DNA of 64,000 nt from Rhodamnia argentea (Eukaryota; Streptophyta; Magnoliopsida; Myrtales; Myrtaceae), in assembly GCF_020921035.1 (NCBI RefSeq), contig NC_063152.1, positions 33,896,494 through 33,960,493 on the forward strand. The letters are read 5' to 3'. Under the pieces are notes generated by a model. That model was given only the letters and a program-made list of their open reading frames with translations, ran no database searches and was not told the DNA's origin. Position numbers and translations under genes: made by a program. Within the stretch, counting starts at the first letter, position 1, and the number at the start of each line of letters is the position of its first letter. This document shows positions 45,498 to 57,302 of the stretch, in pieces.

Positions 45498-46082
45498 AAT
45501 AGCGACATAAAAGATTCATGAACTTTAACCAAATGTATAATGTGATTCATGAACTTTTAATCTGTTTAATATGATCTATAGACTTTTAGTACACGTTAAT
45601 ATAGTCCTTGATCTATTTGAAAATGTTCATTGTAGTCCCTCCATTAATTTAAAATCGGGGACAATATTGAACATATTTATCTTGTCTGGAGATTAAAATG
45701 AATATGTACCAAAAATTCAAAGACCATATTGATATTACACATTAGGTTAAAGTTTATAGAATATATTGATCAAATTAACAAGTTGAGCCAAAGCTTACTG
45801 ACGTTTCATATTGTTAATATGGTCTATAGACTTTTAATACACGTTAATATAGTCATTGATCTGTTTGAAAATGTTCATTGTAGTCCCTCTATTAATTTAA
45901 GATCGGGGACAACATCGAACATATTTATTTTGTTCGCAGACTAAATTGAATATGTATCAAAAGTTGATGGACCATATTACATATTGGGTTAAAGTTTAGA
46001 AATCAAATTATTCAAATTAAAAGTTCGGAGATTACACTGCACGTCTAGCCAAAGCTCAGGAACTATTTGTGTGATTATTCTT
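45498..46082. mobile_element. MITE with internal tandem duplication
   Basis: The outer arms ('ataaaagattcatgaacttt' and the reverse complement of 'gctcaggaactatttgtgtg') belong to the 'ttcatgaacttt' family. Inside, a ~255-bp block beginning 'taatatggtctatagacttt' (45568 and 45816) is present twice in direct orientation, each with its own 'attgtagtccct' loop. Confidence 0.6.
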
Positions 46083-48098
46083 TATTTTCCTTGTTCGAGA
46101 TGATGGCCGAGATGGACCATGGTGAGGCAGATGAGTGAGGAAACCATTATGGAGAAAGTTGTTGATAAGAGCTGAAGTGTTCCTTCTTTGGATAAACCGA
46201 TAAATGTGAAGTAAATCGACAAAGCTTTGCTTATCTTCTTCTGCATTATTATAGTTCTCTTTTTGGGGCCAAGGAAGCTTTGGTCGATCTTCTTCCTAAA
46301 GAGAAAGTTCCATCCAATAGCAGACAATGGGGGCAGATGACAGATGTGACCGTGATGATGAGAACGGTAATGGTGGTTGGATCCGATTGTTCGAGTCGGA
46401 TCCGTGGGTCCGGTTGGGTCCATGGTGCCCATTATTTTTGCCAATATCCTCCTTCACACACGTCGACCATGGCGTACGACGAGCTATCGTGCTTCTCCGA
46501 TATCTCCTCTTTCACCACAGAAAACTGAAGCGTCTTAACTTCTCTGTGTATGATAGAGACATTGCACATATCTCTCCCTCTCTTCACAGACAATCAATAC
46601 CATGATTATGGTTATCGTACTTGTAATTCGTGATTTATGTCGATTAATAATGCTAACCACGGCTCTTTTAAAAAAGTTATCTACTCACTTGTAGGCAAAG
46701 ATGGCAGCGTCGATCGCCATTTATGTGTGAAATCGATGCGGAGGATGGTGTCATATTCTAATTATCTCTTTGTATGTGCGGATGCTTCGAATCTCGGTTA
46801 ACTTTGTGTGTGTACCGGATATGATACCCTTTGAAATTGGAGTCTTTTTTATGGACCGATGATGGTGCCATAATGCCTTACTTTGTGGTCTTTTCGAAAG
46901 GAATTAACTTGAGTACTAGTTATGAGACGAATGTAGAAAGCCTGAAAGAAAATGATAAAGATGCTATCGGAAATATCTTTGCAGAACAAAGTCACAGATA
47001 TAGAATAATCTGGACGAGTCCATTAGTTGGTTTATAATCTCCTTCGTGTAAGTTTGTTTGTTTGTTTGTTTTTTGTACCCTAAAGAGGTCGTGAAGAGGC
47101 TCGGGATTATGTCCGTACAGATAGGATATGGACGAGATTGGAACCTACCACGTTGCTGCCAAAATGTCTGGTTCAAGGCACTAACTAAACACCAACGGCT
47201 CGTCTGATGAGTCACGTCGTCGGAGCCCCACTAGGTGCGAGTGGGAAAGCCTTAAGACTAACAATACATCTAAGCCTAAACCCGTCCTTCGTAGACTGAT
47301 AGGTGTTTTCTAAGATCGATGATAGACTGGATAATCTAACATGTGATGCAAATCAAGTCTCGGACCACTCGACCAACCACCTAGTTAGTACCAAACTTTG
47401 TCCAATCCTCATCACATATAATATTGCTTCACGAATCGGCAAACTTCAATGGCATGCTAAACATGACCCCGTTCATTTAGATATTTACATATATAATTAT
47501 CACAACCCTTTGTTGATGAGGAAGCCACTTTAGTGGGACAGATCTGGAACGCATGAAATCTCACTGGCGAGGCAAGAGTTGGGGCCGGAAATAACGGTTT
47601 TAGGCTCCGTTTGTTTCGCAAAAAAAATGAATGACTATAGAACCATTTTCTTGAAAGCAATCGCTCACCTACATAAAATGGGTGAACGTCAAATGTTTTC
47701 ATTGTCCACGAAGATGCTCCGATATGAATTATCGCCGATGAATGGGAACAGATTTTCATCAACTGATTATATTGAGCGACACAAGCCATCGTTTTCCCGA
47801 TTTTTCGAATCAGACGGCATAGCCTTACTCGTCTGCACACAAATAAGAGCCTGCCGAGAATACATGGGGCGGCCCTACCAGACTGCGACTGAAGGAAGAA
47901 TGCAGACAAACCTATGAGACGTGGGCATGAGGCAAGACTCCATAACCATAAGCGATGTACGTACGTGCTTGTGGTGGTCTTTCCACCGGGACCCTGTTCG
48001 TTACTTTGGGAAAAGCGGCGCAATCAATGTTGCGGCCACTGCCCAATTTCATCGATTTTGGCCCGTCTCCTACCCACATGAATTCTTCTGTGATTCAC
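46083..48098. other. Intergenic, no gene recognised
   Basis: Mid-GC DNA with several 60-190 codon open frames on both strands, none resembling a known family. A lone Tourist-type terminus ('ggctccgtttgtttcgcaaa') lies at 47609, and a (TTTG)n tract at 47050-47070. Confidence 0.35.
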
Positions 48099-48354
48099 TT
48101 AGGGCTCGTTTCTTTGAGATTAATGCTATATTTATTTAGCAAAAAATAAATAATTATGAATTTTTTTTGGCAAATAATCGCTCGTATTGCTCGAAAATAA
48201 TTAGCCATGGGTGAATGGAAAATGTTTATGTCTGAATATTTTTATAGACGGCGAAAATATTTTCGGTTCATTTATTTTTGTAAACGATAAAATCTATCAT
48301 TCTGAAGAAAATATTTTCTAAATCATTCATTTTTTGCTGAACAAATGGAGCCTA
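48099..48354. mobile_element. Tourist-like (PIF/Harbinger-type) MITE
   Basis: The left end 'agggctcgtttctttgagat' and the reverse complement of the right end, 'aggctccatttgttcagcaa', are inverted repeats of the common plant GGCTCCGTTTGTTTC terminus. The interior has opposed 'aaaatatttt' and 'atgaat' words. TTA/TAA trinucleotides flank the ends. Confidence 0.65.
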
Positions 48355-48554
48355 AATGAATGCCAAATGACATTTCTTTCTCTTTGTCGTAGCCAACATG
48401 TAAAATACTATCACAATTTTATAAAAATTATGAAATACTTACGCGTGAATAAATGGATCAATGTCAAAATGTTGTGAAAGTCTAAAATGTTTTAGATTGA
48501 AAAAGGGTCAAGATGCGTGAACCTTAAATTTTATAGATTAAAGCAAGAAGTAAA

Positions 48555-49180
48555 AGTTAGAGAAAATTTCAAATAAGGATCTGAAGTGCCATCATTTTCT
48601 CAAATAAGGTTATAAAATGAATATTGTTTTAAAGAAAGGCACGAAATGCCGTCATTATTTCAAAAAAAGGCTTGACCAATGGCATTTTCATCATTTATTT
48701 TTTTACTTGTACTTTTTCTTTTATGTTTTCCCATTTCCTTTTTTTTCCTTTTTTCCTCGAATCGGGCTTTAGTCTTTTGTTGTCATCTTGAGTTTTTTTT
48801 GCCCTTCCTTCTTGTCTCGTGGTGGTCTCGGGTGATGGTCGGCCATTGGCGAGGGCTAGGCGAGGCAACCCTTGCCCGGATCTGGCAAGGGCGAGGCGAA
48901 CCCTTGCTTGGGTGAGCTGAGGGCTGCCCTCGCCATGCCCAAGAGTGACCCTCGTTGGCGGCCGGCAAACTACCGGCGAGATGAGGAAAAAAAAAAAAAA
49001 AATTAAAAAATGAAAAATAAAAATAAAAAATAGCAATGACATAAATGTTCTTAGTCAGGTATTTTTTTGAAAAAATTAGAGTATTTCAGACTTTTATTTA
49101 AAATAAATTTAATTTTATGTCCTTATTTAAGAAAATGATCCTATTTTGAGCTCATAATTGAAATTTTTCTTAAAAGTTAT
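48555..49180. mobile_element. Foldback element of the 'caaataagg' family, copy 2
   Basis: The left arm 'gagaaaatttcaaataagga' opposes a right arm whose reverse complement is 'taagaaaaatttcaattatg'. Both lead through 'tgaccaatggcattttcat' and 'cctgactaagaacatttat' into a T/C tract, a GC-rich core of GGCGAGGGC and CCCTTGCC words (48835-48975) and an A/G tract. It has the same plan as the copy at 14100-14600. Confidence 0.62.
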
Positions 49181-50040
49181 GTCGGACTATGAATCTTGAA
49201 ATGTAGTGAACCTCTCTATTTTTGGGGAGATACAAACAGCGTAATCACGTGGAGCTGAGCTTTACATCATTTCCCAGTCTCGAAAGGTGTCGACGTTCTG
49301 TTGCACTTTGGGATGTGCAGCAGCAGGTCGCTTCACCCTCTAGCCTGCGATGGGCCTATGGCAGCACTTCGATGCAACTGAAGATGTTGCTTGGGTTCTT
49401 GTCCTGGACAAATTAACAACTGCAAATTTTTTTAAAAAACAGGGAGATAATTTTGAAGCTACATAGGATACGTGTTCGTCCAAAAATGGTCGGAGAAAAG
49501 CTGAAATGGGGGGCACACAGGCTGGAAAGCAAAGGCCATCGGCCGGAGAATTCAGGAGCCGTCCTTTTTGGCCCTCGTCTTCTGGTCACCTTTCTTGCAC
49601 CGGTTACTAAAGGAGGTGACTTTGATTGGAAATCTTGAATTTTGGTGGACTCTGCAAAATTCCAAGCGAAAAGGCGACGTGGGTGTCACGATTCTGTCGA
49701 TTGCGAAAAGTAGAACCAATCAAAATTCTCGATTCGCTGATATCGATCGACTGAAAAAGTCGCATTACCGGAACGGATCGAAAACACAAAACACGTCGGA
49801 GGACCCACGGGCTCGCAAGCGCGAGCGAGAACCCGGGTCGCGGCCGGCGTGAATTTCTCGGGATGGTCTTTTCTATTGCATTTCAAGGAATTTTCATGCG
49901 AATGCAGGCGCTTGCATTATTGGGGAGAGTGGTTTCCTTATCTGTACTGTGTACCACGGTCCACGACTCTGACCTGTCTTGCTCTGTTTTACTGCGGAGA
50001 GATGATGGAGAGTACTCTGCTTCGCAATTCTGAGGTCAGA
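49181..50040. other. ATL upstream region
   Basis: No gene is supported. The proximal part (from about 49850) is presumably the distal promoter of the ATL gene. Confidence 0.3.
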
Positions 50041-50041
50041 A

Positions 50042-50044
<3 letters not shown>

Positions 50045-50078
<34 letters not shown>
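50045..50078. repeat. (GA)n microsatellite in the ATL promoter
   Basis: About 17 GA units end 25 bp upstream of the TATA box. GA repeats next to core promoters are frequent in plants and bind BPC/GAGA-type proteins. Confidence 0.85.
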
Positions 50079-50082
<4 letters not shown>

Positions 50083-50102
50083 CGTATGCCTTTCTTGCTA
50101 CC

Positions 50103-50110
50103 TATAAATT
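50103..50110 (+). promoter_or_regulatory. TATA box of the ATL gene
   Basis: TATAAATT, within 'ctacctataaattcccgc', lies 165 bp upstream of the CDS and is followed by a pyrimidine-rich start region, predicting transcription from about 50135. This excludes the out-of-frame ATG at 50086 from the message. Confidence 0.7.
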
Positions 50111-50176
50111 CCCGCTCCCCCCACTTTCTCTCTCTGCTTGCTTTGTGCTCTGTAAAGGCAAAACGAACTTCGTGTC

Positions 50177-50197
50177 ATGCAAAAGCCTCAGAGATAA
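50177..50197 (+). CDS. Upstream ORF of six codons in the ATL leader
   Basis: ATG-CAA-AAG-CCT-CAG-AGA-TAA lies between the predicted start site and the main ATG, ending 70 nt before it. Short uORFs of this kind commonly lower translation. Conservation is unknown. Confidence 0.4.
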   Translation: MQKPQR

Positions 50198-50267
50198 ACC
50201 CCACTCCCCTCTTTCTTGCGCTGAAAGCCGAACACAGAGCTTGGATCACACGAAAGGGCGCGCGAAA

Positions 50268-50912
50268 ATGCGGCCGTCGCCGATGGAAACAGCCACGAGA
50301 GCCGCTGCGGCGACCGCCATGCACCCGGCCCTCCACCTCGCTCCCCCGCCGGCGGCGACGTGCGGTCCCCACGGCTGCAGCTGGCGGGCCACGCCCCACT
50401 CCGACTGCTCCACCGGCGACCTCCAGACCTACGTCGTCGTACTCGTCCTCTGCTTCGTCATCTGCGCCCTCGCTCTCATCTTCGCCGTCCGCTGCTTCCT
50501 CCGCGGCGGCGGCGCCCCCCAGCCTCCTCCGCCGCCGCCCACCCGCCTGCCTCCTCTGGCTCGGGGCGAGGCCGAGCCGAAGTCCTCCGGCGAAGCGGCC
50601 GCTCCTCCGATGGCGGCGGCGGCGCTGGTAGTGTTCTCGCCGGAGGTGGAGCTGGCAGGGGCGGAGGCGGAGTGCGCGATTTGCCTGACCGAGTTCGTGG
50701 GAGGGGAGGAGATCAGGGTCCTAAAGAGCTGCGGGCACGGATTCCACGACCAATGCATAGAGAAGTGGTTGTCTTCGAAGTCGTCTTGCCCGACCTGTCG
50801 CAGTAGCTGCGTCGTCGCCGGTTGCTCGGAGCATGAGAACGGCACTGCCCAGTGCTCCGAGAACGGCGGAGCGACGGCATCTCTTTCTCACGAAGCGACA
50901 GAGCAAGCTTGA
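50268..50912 (+). CDS. RING-H2 finger E3 ubiquitin ligase, ATL family
   Basis: This is a membrane-anchored ATL-type E3 ligase that recruits an E2 to ubiquitinate unknown targets; ATLs often act in defence and carbon/nitrogen responses. It is a single exon of 214 codons, typical of this intron-poor family. An Ala/Pro-rich N-terminus with four Cys precedes one membrane segment at about 54-78. A basic poly-Pro/Ala linker follows. The RING-H2 has ligands Cys136, Cys139, Cys155, His157, His160, Cys163, Cys174 and Cys177, with the E2-contact Trp167. The GLD-like region is poorly kept ('VVFSPEVE'). The start is the first in-frame ATG; the frame is open upstream only through the GA repeat. The sequence resembles the ATL73/ATL80 subgroup, but I cannot name the member. 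Confidence 0.92.
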   Translation: MRPSPMETATRAAAATAMHPALHLAPPPAATCGPHGCSWRATPHSDCSTGDLQTYVVVLVLCFVICALALIFAVRCFLRGGGAPQPPPPPPTRLPPLARGEAEPKSSGEAAAPPMAAAALVVFSPEVELAGAEAECAICLTEFVGGEEIRVLKSCGHGFHDQCIEKWLSSKSSCPTCRSSCVVAGCSEHENGTAQCSENGGATASLSHEATEQA

Positions 50913-52744
50913 TTGTCGAAGAGTTAGTGCAGTTTTTCATTCACTTTTTCGCCTTGGAAATTCGAATTTCGTCTCCTGTGTTGGCGATTGATTTTCTCAG
51001 TCATCAATGTAATGAGTGGTGAAGTCCCGTCTTGATAGTTCCGCGTGTACTTCAACTTCTCCTCCTCCGCCGCCACGTGAGAGACTTCAAGCTCAGCACC
51101 TGAAGTTCCGTGCTGAACTAGACTTGATCATCGGACGCGTGGGACTAGACTACTTAATCGCCAAATCCGATCGGCCGGATTGGGCTCACGTCGACCGCAG
51201 AATTGTGCATAATTTTTTTCTTATATGCGAGCTCAGGCCGCAAGATGGCTGGACTTCAGGTGATCAGATCAAGGAGTCGACACATTCATCATCCTAAAAC
51301 ATAGAAATGAATGAATTGACTAACGCACTTACGAAAAATCGCAGGGAGAGAATCGAAAGCAGAGTATTACCAGGGATACTAATGTGACATTCTGCGAGGC
51401 AATGTTTTAATCAATTACAAGCCCTGTTAACAGAACTCGAACAGGAGGCGAAATACCTTAAAGCGAAGGGATCGAAGGCTTCCGGCATGAATACTATAAG
51501 TTATTGGCAGCTAGGTCTAAGATTGCATTTGGTTAAAATGAGGTGATCTGAACACAGAAACCGCTCTGAATTGACAGGTTTAACATGTCGGGTCTGGCAC
51601 AGAAAGCCTGAGGAACTCGAAGAACACGGCGTCCTTCTGCTGGGATCTGTACACGACCTGTCGGATCAGGGAGCAGAACTCTGAGCCAACTCTCATATAC
51701 TCATTTTACATCCAATGCTCACGGTGGAGATAAATTGCAGCACAAGGGTTGAAGAGGTTGGAGCTCGAGGTTGTGATGGAGCTTATCTTGAGCCGACCCT
51801 TCAAGCTTGTCCACGATTAGCGAGCAGCGGAAAGCTTACAAACCCGTCCAGGACCAGGAGTCCAAAAAGGCAGAGCACAACGCACGTGTCATTGCCCACA
51901 CAATCCTAGGAATCGGCGGAGCTACCTCCTTCTTGATGGGTCCTCCTAATGCTAAGCCGAAGCCGGGGAGCCGCAGCTGTAGTCGCGATCACTGGTGCGT
52001 GTGCGCAAAAGGGAATAGCAATAACGAGAGAAGCAACCGAATTGGGTCGAGGCTCTGTGGATTGATGCTGCACACGATTGCTGGAATGGACTCACATCTG
52101 GTTTACAGGCGAAAGACCGAGTGCCCGTCGAGAGAAGCAGATAGTGATGCTGATTGACAAACACCATCCTTATGTTGCTCATCGAAATGCCATCCGCCAA
52201 TCCTACTATCCAAGTACAACAAATCTTGGGATAGTATTTTCAGGTGTTTCCCGGAGCATGTCCTCCTCGTCCGCTCAAGCGCATTGCCGGACGTGAGGTT
52301 GTCGCTGCTTTCAAACAGAACAAACGAAATTCGTAATGATTGGCATGCAGCGATTAGTTTGGGTGGCCCGGCATGGTGAGCCATGCTCCAGGAGATCCTA
52401 AAAGATTTTCCGAATCTAGAAGCACTTCTTGTGAACCATGGACGGGCCACACTGGTCGTAGTCTGCCTTCGCTACCCGCATCTGCATCCAAAAAGAGAGG
52501 ATTAGGAATCTTGCAATCTAATAGAATCTAGTACAAGTTCGATCAATGCTCGACGGATCTCATGACAATGACGTGATGGAAAATGGACAATAGTAGCGAA
52601 ATCAGAACGGCATGGGTGGCTCCGCCACCAGCATTGAGCACGCCACCTCGATAAAAGCGACCTTAAGAAGCAAGTTCCTAAAAGAATCAAAGTTTTAGGA
52701 CAGGAATGACACCATTGAGCTCTAGGCTTTTTGGGAATTCATAT
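50913..52744. other. ATL 3' flank and unassigned intergenic DNA
   Basis: The first 150 bp are probably ATL 3' UTR. A plus-strand open frame at 51807-52157 (116 codons, hydrophilic start with 'RKAYKPVQDQESKKAEHNAR') looks less random than its neighbours but matches nothing I know. The rest shows no gene. Confidence 0.3.
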
Positions 52745-53170
52745 AGTCCGGTTACAACAAACCTATCGTGCGACCGGAGGCATAAACGGCAAGAACGGCT
52801 GATATGGCGACGTACAGGGCGGGAGCGTTGAATGTTTCAAACATGATCTGTGTCATCTTCTCCCTGTCAGCTTTCGGGTTGAAGGGTGTTCCGGGTGAGA
52901 AGCACAGGGTGCTCTTGAGGACCGACCTCCAGCTCCTCGTGGAAAACATGATGCCAGATCCCAACCGTTCCGTCCCAATCGCAGACGAGCCCGCGCTCGA
53001 GTCGAGCACTTCAGGTGGCGAATGCCCCGGTTGAGATGGGCTTCGTCCCTGAAGCACGCGTCTTTCCCTGTCCCTCGGACCATGAACGAGCCGGACCGGG
53101 GTGCTCTGGGTGGCCAACAAACGTTGCGAAGCAAGACCCGAAGCAATCTTCTCCGCTGAATCCGGCCTGT
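52745..53170 (-). pseudogene. Actin pseudogene fragment (N-terminal third)
   Basis: The minus-strand translation follows actin from 'AGFSGED' (actin 'AGFAGDD') through a 'DEAHLNRGI' match to 'DEAQSKRGI', and then '[24 protein letters not shown]' in another frame to 'LYASGRTTG'. At least one frameshift near 53015 and many substitutions break it. It stops at the position of a conserved plant actin intron, where a GT donor-like site is still present. The copy therefore came from genomic DNA rather than a processed transcript. Confidence 0.8.
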
Positions 53171-54615
53171 TCAATATGATGGACACGGGGCTGCACAACA
53201 TGAGCATTTCCCTCTCCATTGCAGACCTGTGCACACATCCAACCGCGCAAATGTACACAACTCGAATTCTTATTAACAAAGTATCACTCACCTTTAATCC
53301 ACGCCGTTCCAATGTCGATGATAATCGGTGTTTTTCCCCTCGAAACCGGTCATTTCCGCGTCAGTTGGTGTTGGTTCACGTTGGAAAGTGACGCGCTCTT
53401 TTTATACGGTTGAACCTAATAGAGATATTTATGATATAACCTTGATTGTCGGTGTCCCTCAGGATTATACATATATCTTTTTCGATGGTGTATATGTTGT
53501 TGCTTATAAGTGTTCGTATATATAAAATAAAGTTGATAGACAAACCTGAAATCAAGTGCAAAGTGAGAAATCCGAATGTAGACGAATGATCCGAGCCCAA
53601 CAAAATAACGTTGTGTCCTTAAGACAAATTTGTTCTCTCAACTGGTACCCAAGGTTCTTGGACAATTGCCTCCTAGGATAGAGCCGGTCGTCTTTCCTAT
53701 AAAGAGGTACTTCTCCAAAGGAAATCTTCGAACGCAACTTCGCAGATTAATCGCACAAATGATAATGATGAAATGGAAACGCACGTTTAGAAGAAAAAAT
53801 GAGGGAGAGACAATTATTTCGAGCAAACATTTGAACCAACCCTTTGAAAACTATTTATATTAGTATAAACATGAACGTTGACGAAGAGTCACGAATCCGT
53901 ACGGTTTCATTGATGAAGGATTGTGAACCTTCGTGAATCATGACGGTTTCGTTGATGAAGGATCATGAACCTTAATGAAGGAACACGAACCGAATAGCTC
54001 TCTTTTTTCGAACAAACATGTTCGTTCAATCAAAGAAAAAATTTCCGAACAAACATACCCGTTCGGACATGTCCATTCAAATATTGTCCATTTGGTTTAA
54101 AAAGAATAGAATACATAAAATTGATGGGTATAAAAAAAAATAGGAATGCGTGGGCGGCGGCGCGCACGGGTCAACCTAGCTTTGCATAGGTCCTCTCCCT
54201 TCCACAAAAGTGAGATGCCCCTCGGGATCCAAACCCATTTATGAGGTTTCAATATTTAAATCCATCTCACATATACTCTTTTTCCAGTGTGAGACTCTCC
54301 ATCCTTCACTTCTCATTCAATTTCTTATGGGACTTTGAAACCAAAGTCCCAACAGTATATCTCCCATTGATTATGAGACCTATTCTCATGTGCTCTTGAT
54401 CACCATACACATAAATTGCGCTATTCTCTCGTCCGCAAAATTGTTACTTGGTTTTGCTTAGATATAGTGAAGAGTTTCTCTTCATTCAATTGCAATCTAT
54501 ACAAGGATCATTTTAAAATTTTCTTGGTTCTTTTACCGACGTGAGCCTTTTCAACTGCACAATCACATAGCAACCTGACGTCATAAATCAAAATCATTTT
54601 CAGGCGAACAAGACG
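53171..54615. other. Intergenic between the actin fragments, no gene
   Basis: Partly repetitive: 'gtttcattgatgaaggat' words are duplicated at 53910-53970. A mid-GC block (54140-54560) has an element-like look but no definable ends. No coding region is supported. Confidence 0.3.
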
Positions 54616-54619
54616 CTAA

Positions 54620-55000
54620 TGGTCTAATTTTATTTTAGTCTGCACAATAAGTCTAACACTTTTTTGGTAATTTAGTTTTAAACTTTTTGATGATTTGCTA
54701 ATGAAGTTCTTCTGGCCAATTTCCGCCGAAAATCGTTGATGTTAGGCCGTCCTCCGTGACATGGCTAGCGTGAAATAAACAATTTCTGTAATTTTTTTTT
54801 AAATATTCTCTTTTTTATTTTCTTTTTTCCAATGTGGCGGGCGAAGGTTGCCGGGGTAGTTGCAAAAACTATAGCGTCGGCCGTACCATGCGTCCAAATC
54901 AATAATTTTTGGCTAAAATTGGCTCGGAAATACTATGTTGATAAATTGTTAAAAGGTTTAAGGTTGCATTGATTGATGATTGAATTGACATCTATACAAT
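54620..55000. mobile_element. Decayed foldback element (32190 family)
   Basis: 'ggtaatttagttttaaac', 'ctggccaatttccgccgaaa', a T/C tract (54795-54830), a short GC core and 'caataatttttggctaaaat' on the far side reproduce the layout of the complete copy in shorter, diverged form. Confidence 0.45.
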
Positions 55001-55151
55001 AGGATTGAATCTATATATGCATCTCAAAATGCGAATTGAACAAACAGACATATGACACATATTTCACTACGAGAATCGCTAACCTTGTATTATTCAAATG
55101 TACATTAGGCAGAACCATAGGACAGTCTCAACCATTTGCAATTTCTCAGGT

Positions 55152-56800
55152 CTACAAGCACTTCCTGGGCACAATGGCTGGGCCAGTTTCATCGTACTCC
55201 GCCTTCGATGTCCACATCGGCATCCAATTATTCCGAAAAAAAATTTGATAAATGTTAGTAGGTGTAAAAAAAATATTATAAAAACAAAGAACGGTAACTT
55301 TTTTTTTTCTATAATTTGTTGATAACTTACCAGCACTTCTGATAAAGTTACCAACATCAATAACATTTGCTAACTTAATCGGAGAAACATTTGTAATTAG
55401 TTTAAATGGGGTCGATAGTTTCTCCGAAGAGTTGGTGATACTGACGGGTTCGTAAGCGCGACTCATAAAGTCACTCACTTAAATGAAAATTGGTGAACAA
55501 AATTTAGTTGGTAAACTATCACAAAAATCGATACATTAGAAAGACAAAACCAAATAAATTTCGATACGCAATTGAAATGAAAGTAAGTAGTCATGATAAT
55601 TCAATTGGATAAAAGTTGGTAAATAATTTAATTGAAGATTGGTAAATTTCTATAAGTTGTAAATTTACGACCTTGAAAAAGCAATTAAAAATTTGTAAAA
55701 GATAAGAAAAGTCGGTAGTTTGTAAACCGGCAAGAGTTAGTAATATAAAAAATATATCGATATATTACTAACAAATTATTGAAAGGTCAGACGATTGGCA
55801 ATATTTTTAACTATTGGCTTTGGACTCTTACCGACGTTGTCACGACAGCTAACAAAAAATCCACCTTACCGGACGTACTTCTGTTCCAAACTTGTTTCCC
55901 GAACAAAAAGATAGAAATACAGAAAAATAGAACTGTCGTCGTGCATGCTTTTAAGTACCTGCTGAAACGTGCTAAGAGAAGCGAGTATTGACCCTCCAGT
56001 CCAAACGGCGTACTTCCTCTCCGGAGAAGCTACCACCTTGATTCTTGCCGAGGCGGGTGCGAGATTGGTGATCTGTTTAAAGCGTCTGGCCATTCCTGGA
56101 AACATACTCGATCCGCCGGATAGCACCATGTTCCCAAAGAGGTCTCTTCGGATGTCGGCATCGCACTTCAAGATCGAATAGTGCGTGATATCGTGATTCC
56201 ACGCTCTCTAATTCCGACAAGCGACGGATCGAACGTGATGTCAGCGCATCAGAAGCGCTCGTCCCCGATGATCATCACTTTGTCCATCAGGCAACTCGTA
56301 GTCCCTCTCGACCATCGAACTGCTTCCGACAGTTTTGAGCTCCTGCTCGTGATCCAGAGCCACGTACGCGAGCTTCTCCTTGACGTCGTACACGATTTCT
56401 CGCTCTGCTGCGGTGGTAAACCGATGTCCTCTCTCGGTCAAGTTCCTCATCAGATTTTCCATCGCGTCCCGCCCGGCGAGCTTAAGCTGGAGGACGGCAT
56501 GGGGGCAGTACACTGCCTTCGTAGACCGGAACAGCTTGTCTGATTCCATCACTGGAATCCAGCACGGGCCCCTGAATAATAAGAACGATCCATTCTCATC
56601 ATCACCGAAGCAAACTCCATTCGTATCTCAGAATTTGTGAACTCGGGCTTGGGCACAAACCTGTAGTACGGCTTGAGGCGTAAAAGGGAGAGGGCAGCTT
56701 GTTTCGAGACATACTTGAAGGTTTCGAACGTGATCTGCGGCGTTTTCTCCCGGTTTGCCTCCGGGCGCTTCAGTGAGGAGCATACCACGTTTTCTTAATG
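55152..56800 (-). pseudogene. Actin pseudogene fragment (middle and C-terminus)
   Basis: Minus-strand pieces match actin from 'LLTEAP' and 'EANREKTPQITFETF' (about 56800-56650). They continue through '[20 protein letters not shown]' and '[10 protein letters not shown]' (56520-56380), 'YELPDGQ', and '[19 protein letters not shown]' to '[21 protein letters not shown]' (56170-55950). The terminal 'KAEYDETGPAIV' and stop follow at 55210-55152. The split between 'FQQ' and 'MWTSKAEY' is a conserved plant actin intron, here ~730 bp long. Several frame changes and missing parts show it is dead. Its start overlaps the other fragment, so the two are separate copies. Confidence 0.85.
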
Positions 56801-57302
56801 TGTTGCGAAGAAAACTATGATAGATATTCAATTTACGCAGGGCAGGCTTGGCAAAAAGGCTCCGGCCAACCTTAAAGCCCGGCCCAGATCCTGAGGTCGC
56901 CCAACGATCACCTTTAAGGGGTGAGAATTTCGGTCGAGTTGATGAGTTGATGTGCTGGAGGTGAGCTATATTGGGTTAGTTGCACTTGATTGCGGCTATG
57001 GGTTATGATAATTTTTATGACACCCTCCTTCCTTTTCTTTGTATGGTTGCAGCCCGTCGATCAAAACTTAGATTGAAAATTTGACACTTTGGTGCAATAT
57101 ATATGACGATTGCGCCGTAAGCCAAGGAGTTGTATTCTTCAACGGCTAAGCAGAAGGTACGACCCCAACCTAGTTAGGTTCCACACTTGAGGTCGAGTAT
57201 GAACGTCTCGATGACTTAGAGATTGTTAAACGATCTCCACTGCACCATTTCCTTCGATCTACGTCGTGTTTGTGGCTCATCATGCCTTCCTTATATTTGT
57301 CG

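Noticed and set aside
50086-50631. Overlapping frame starting at an ATG before the ATL gene
   Set aside because: Its ATG lies upstream of the TATA box and the translation is Arg/Pro/Ser low complexity, a shadow of the ATL frame.
54140-54560. Block that looked like part of an LTR-type element
   Set aside because: No paired copy, primer-binding site, polypurine tract or coding remnant could be seen, so no element is claimed.
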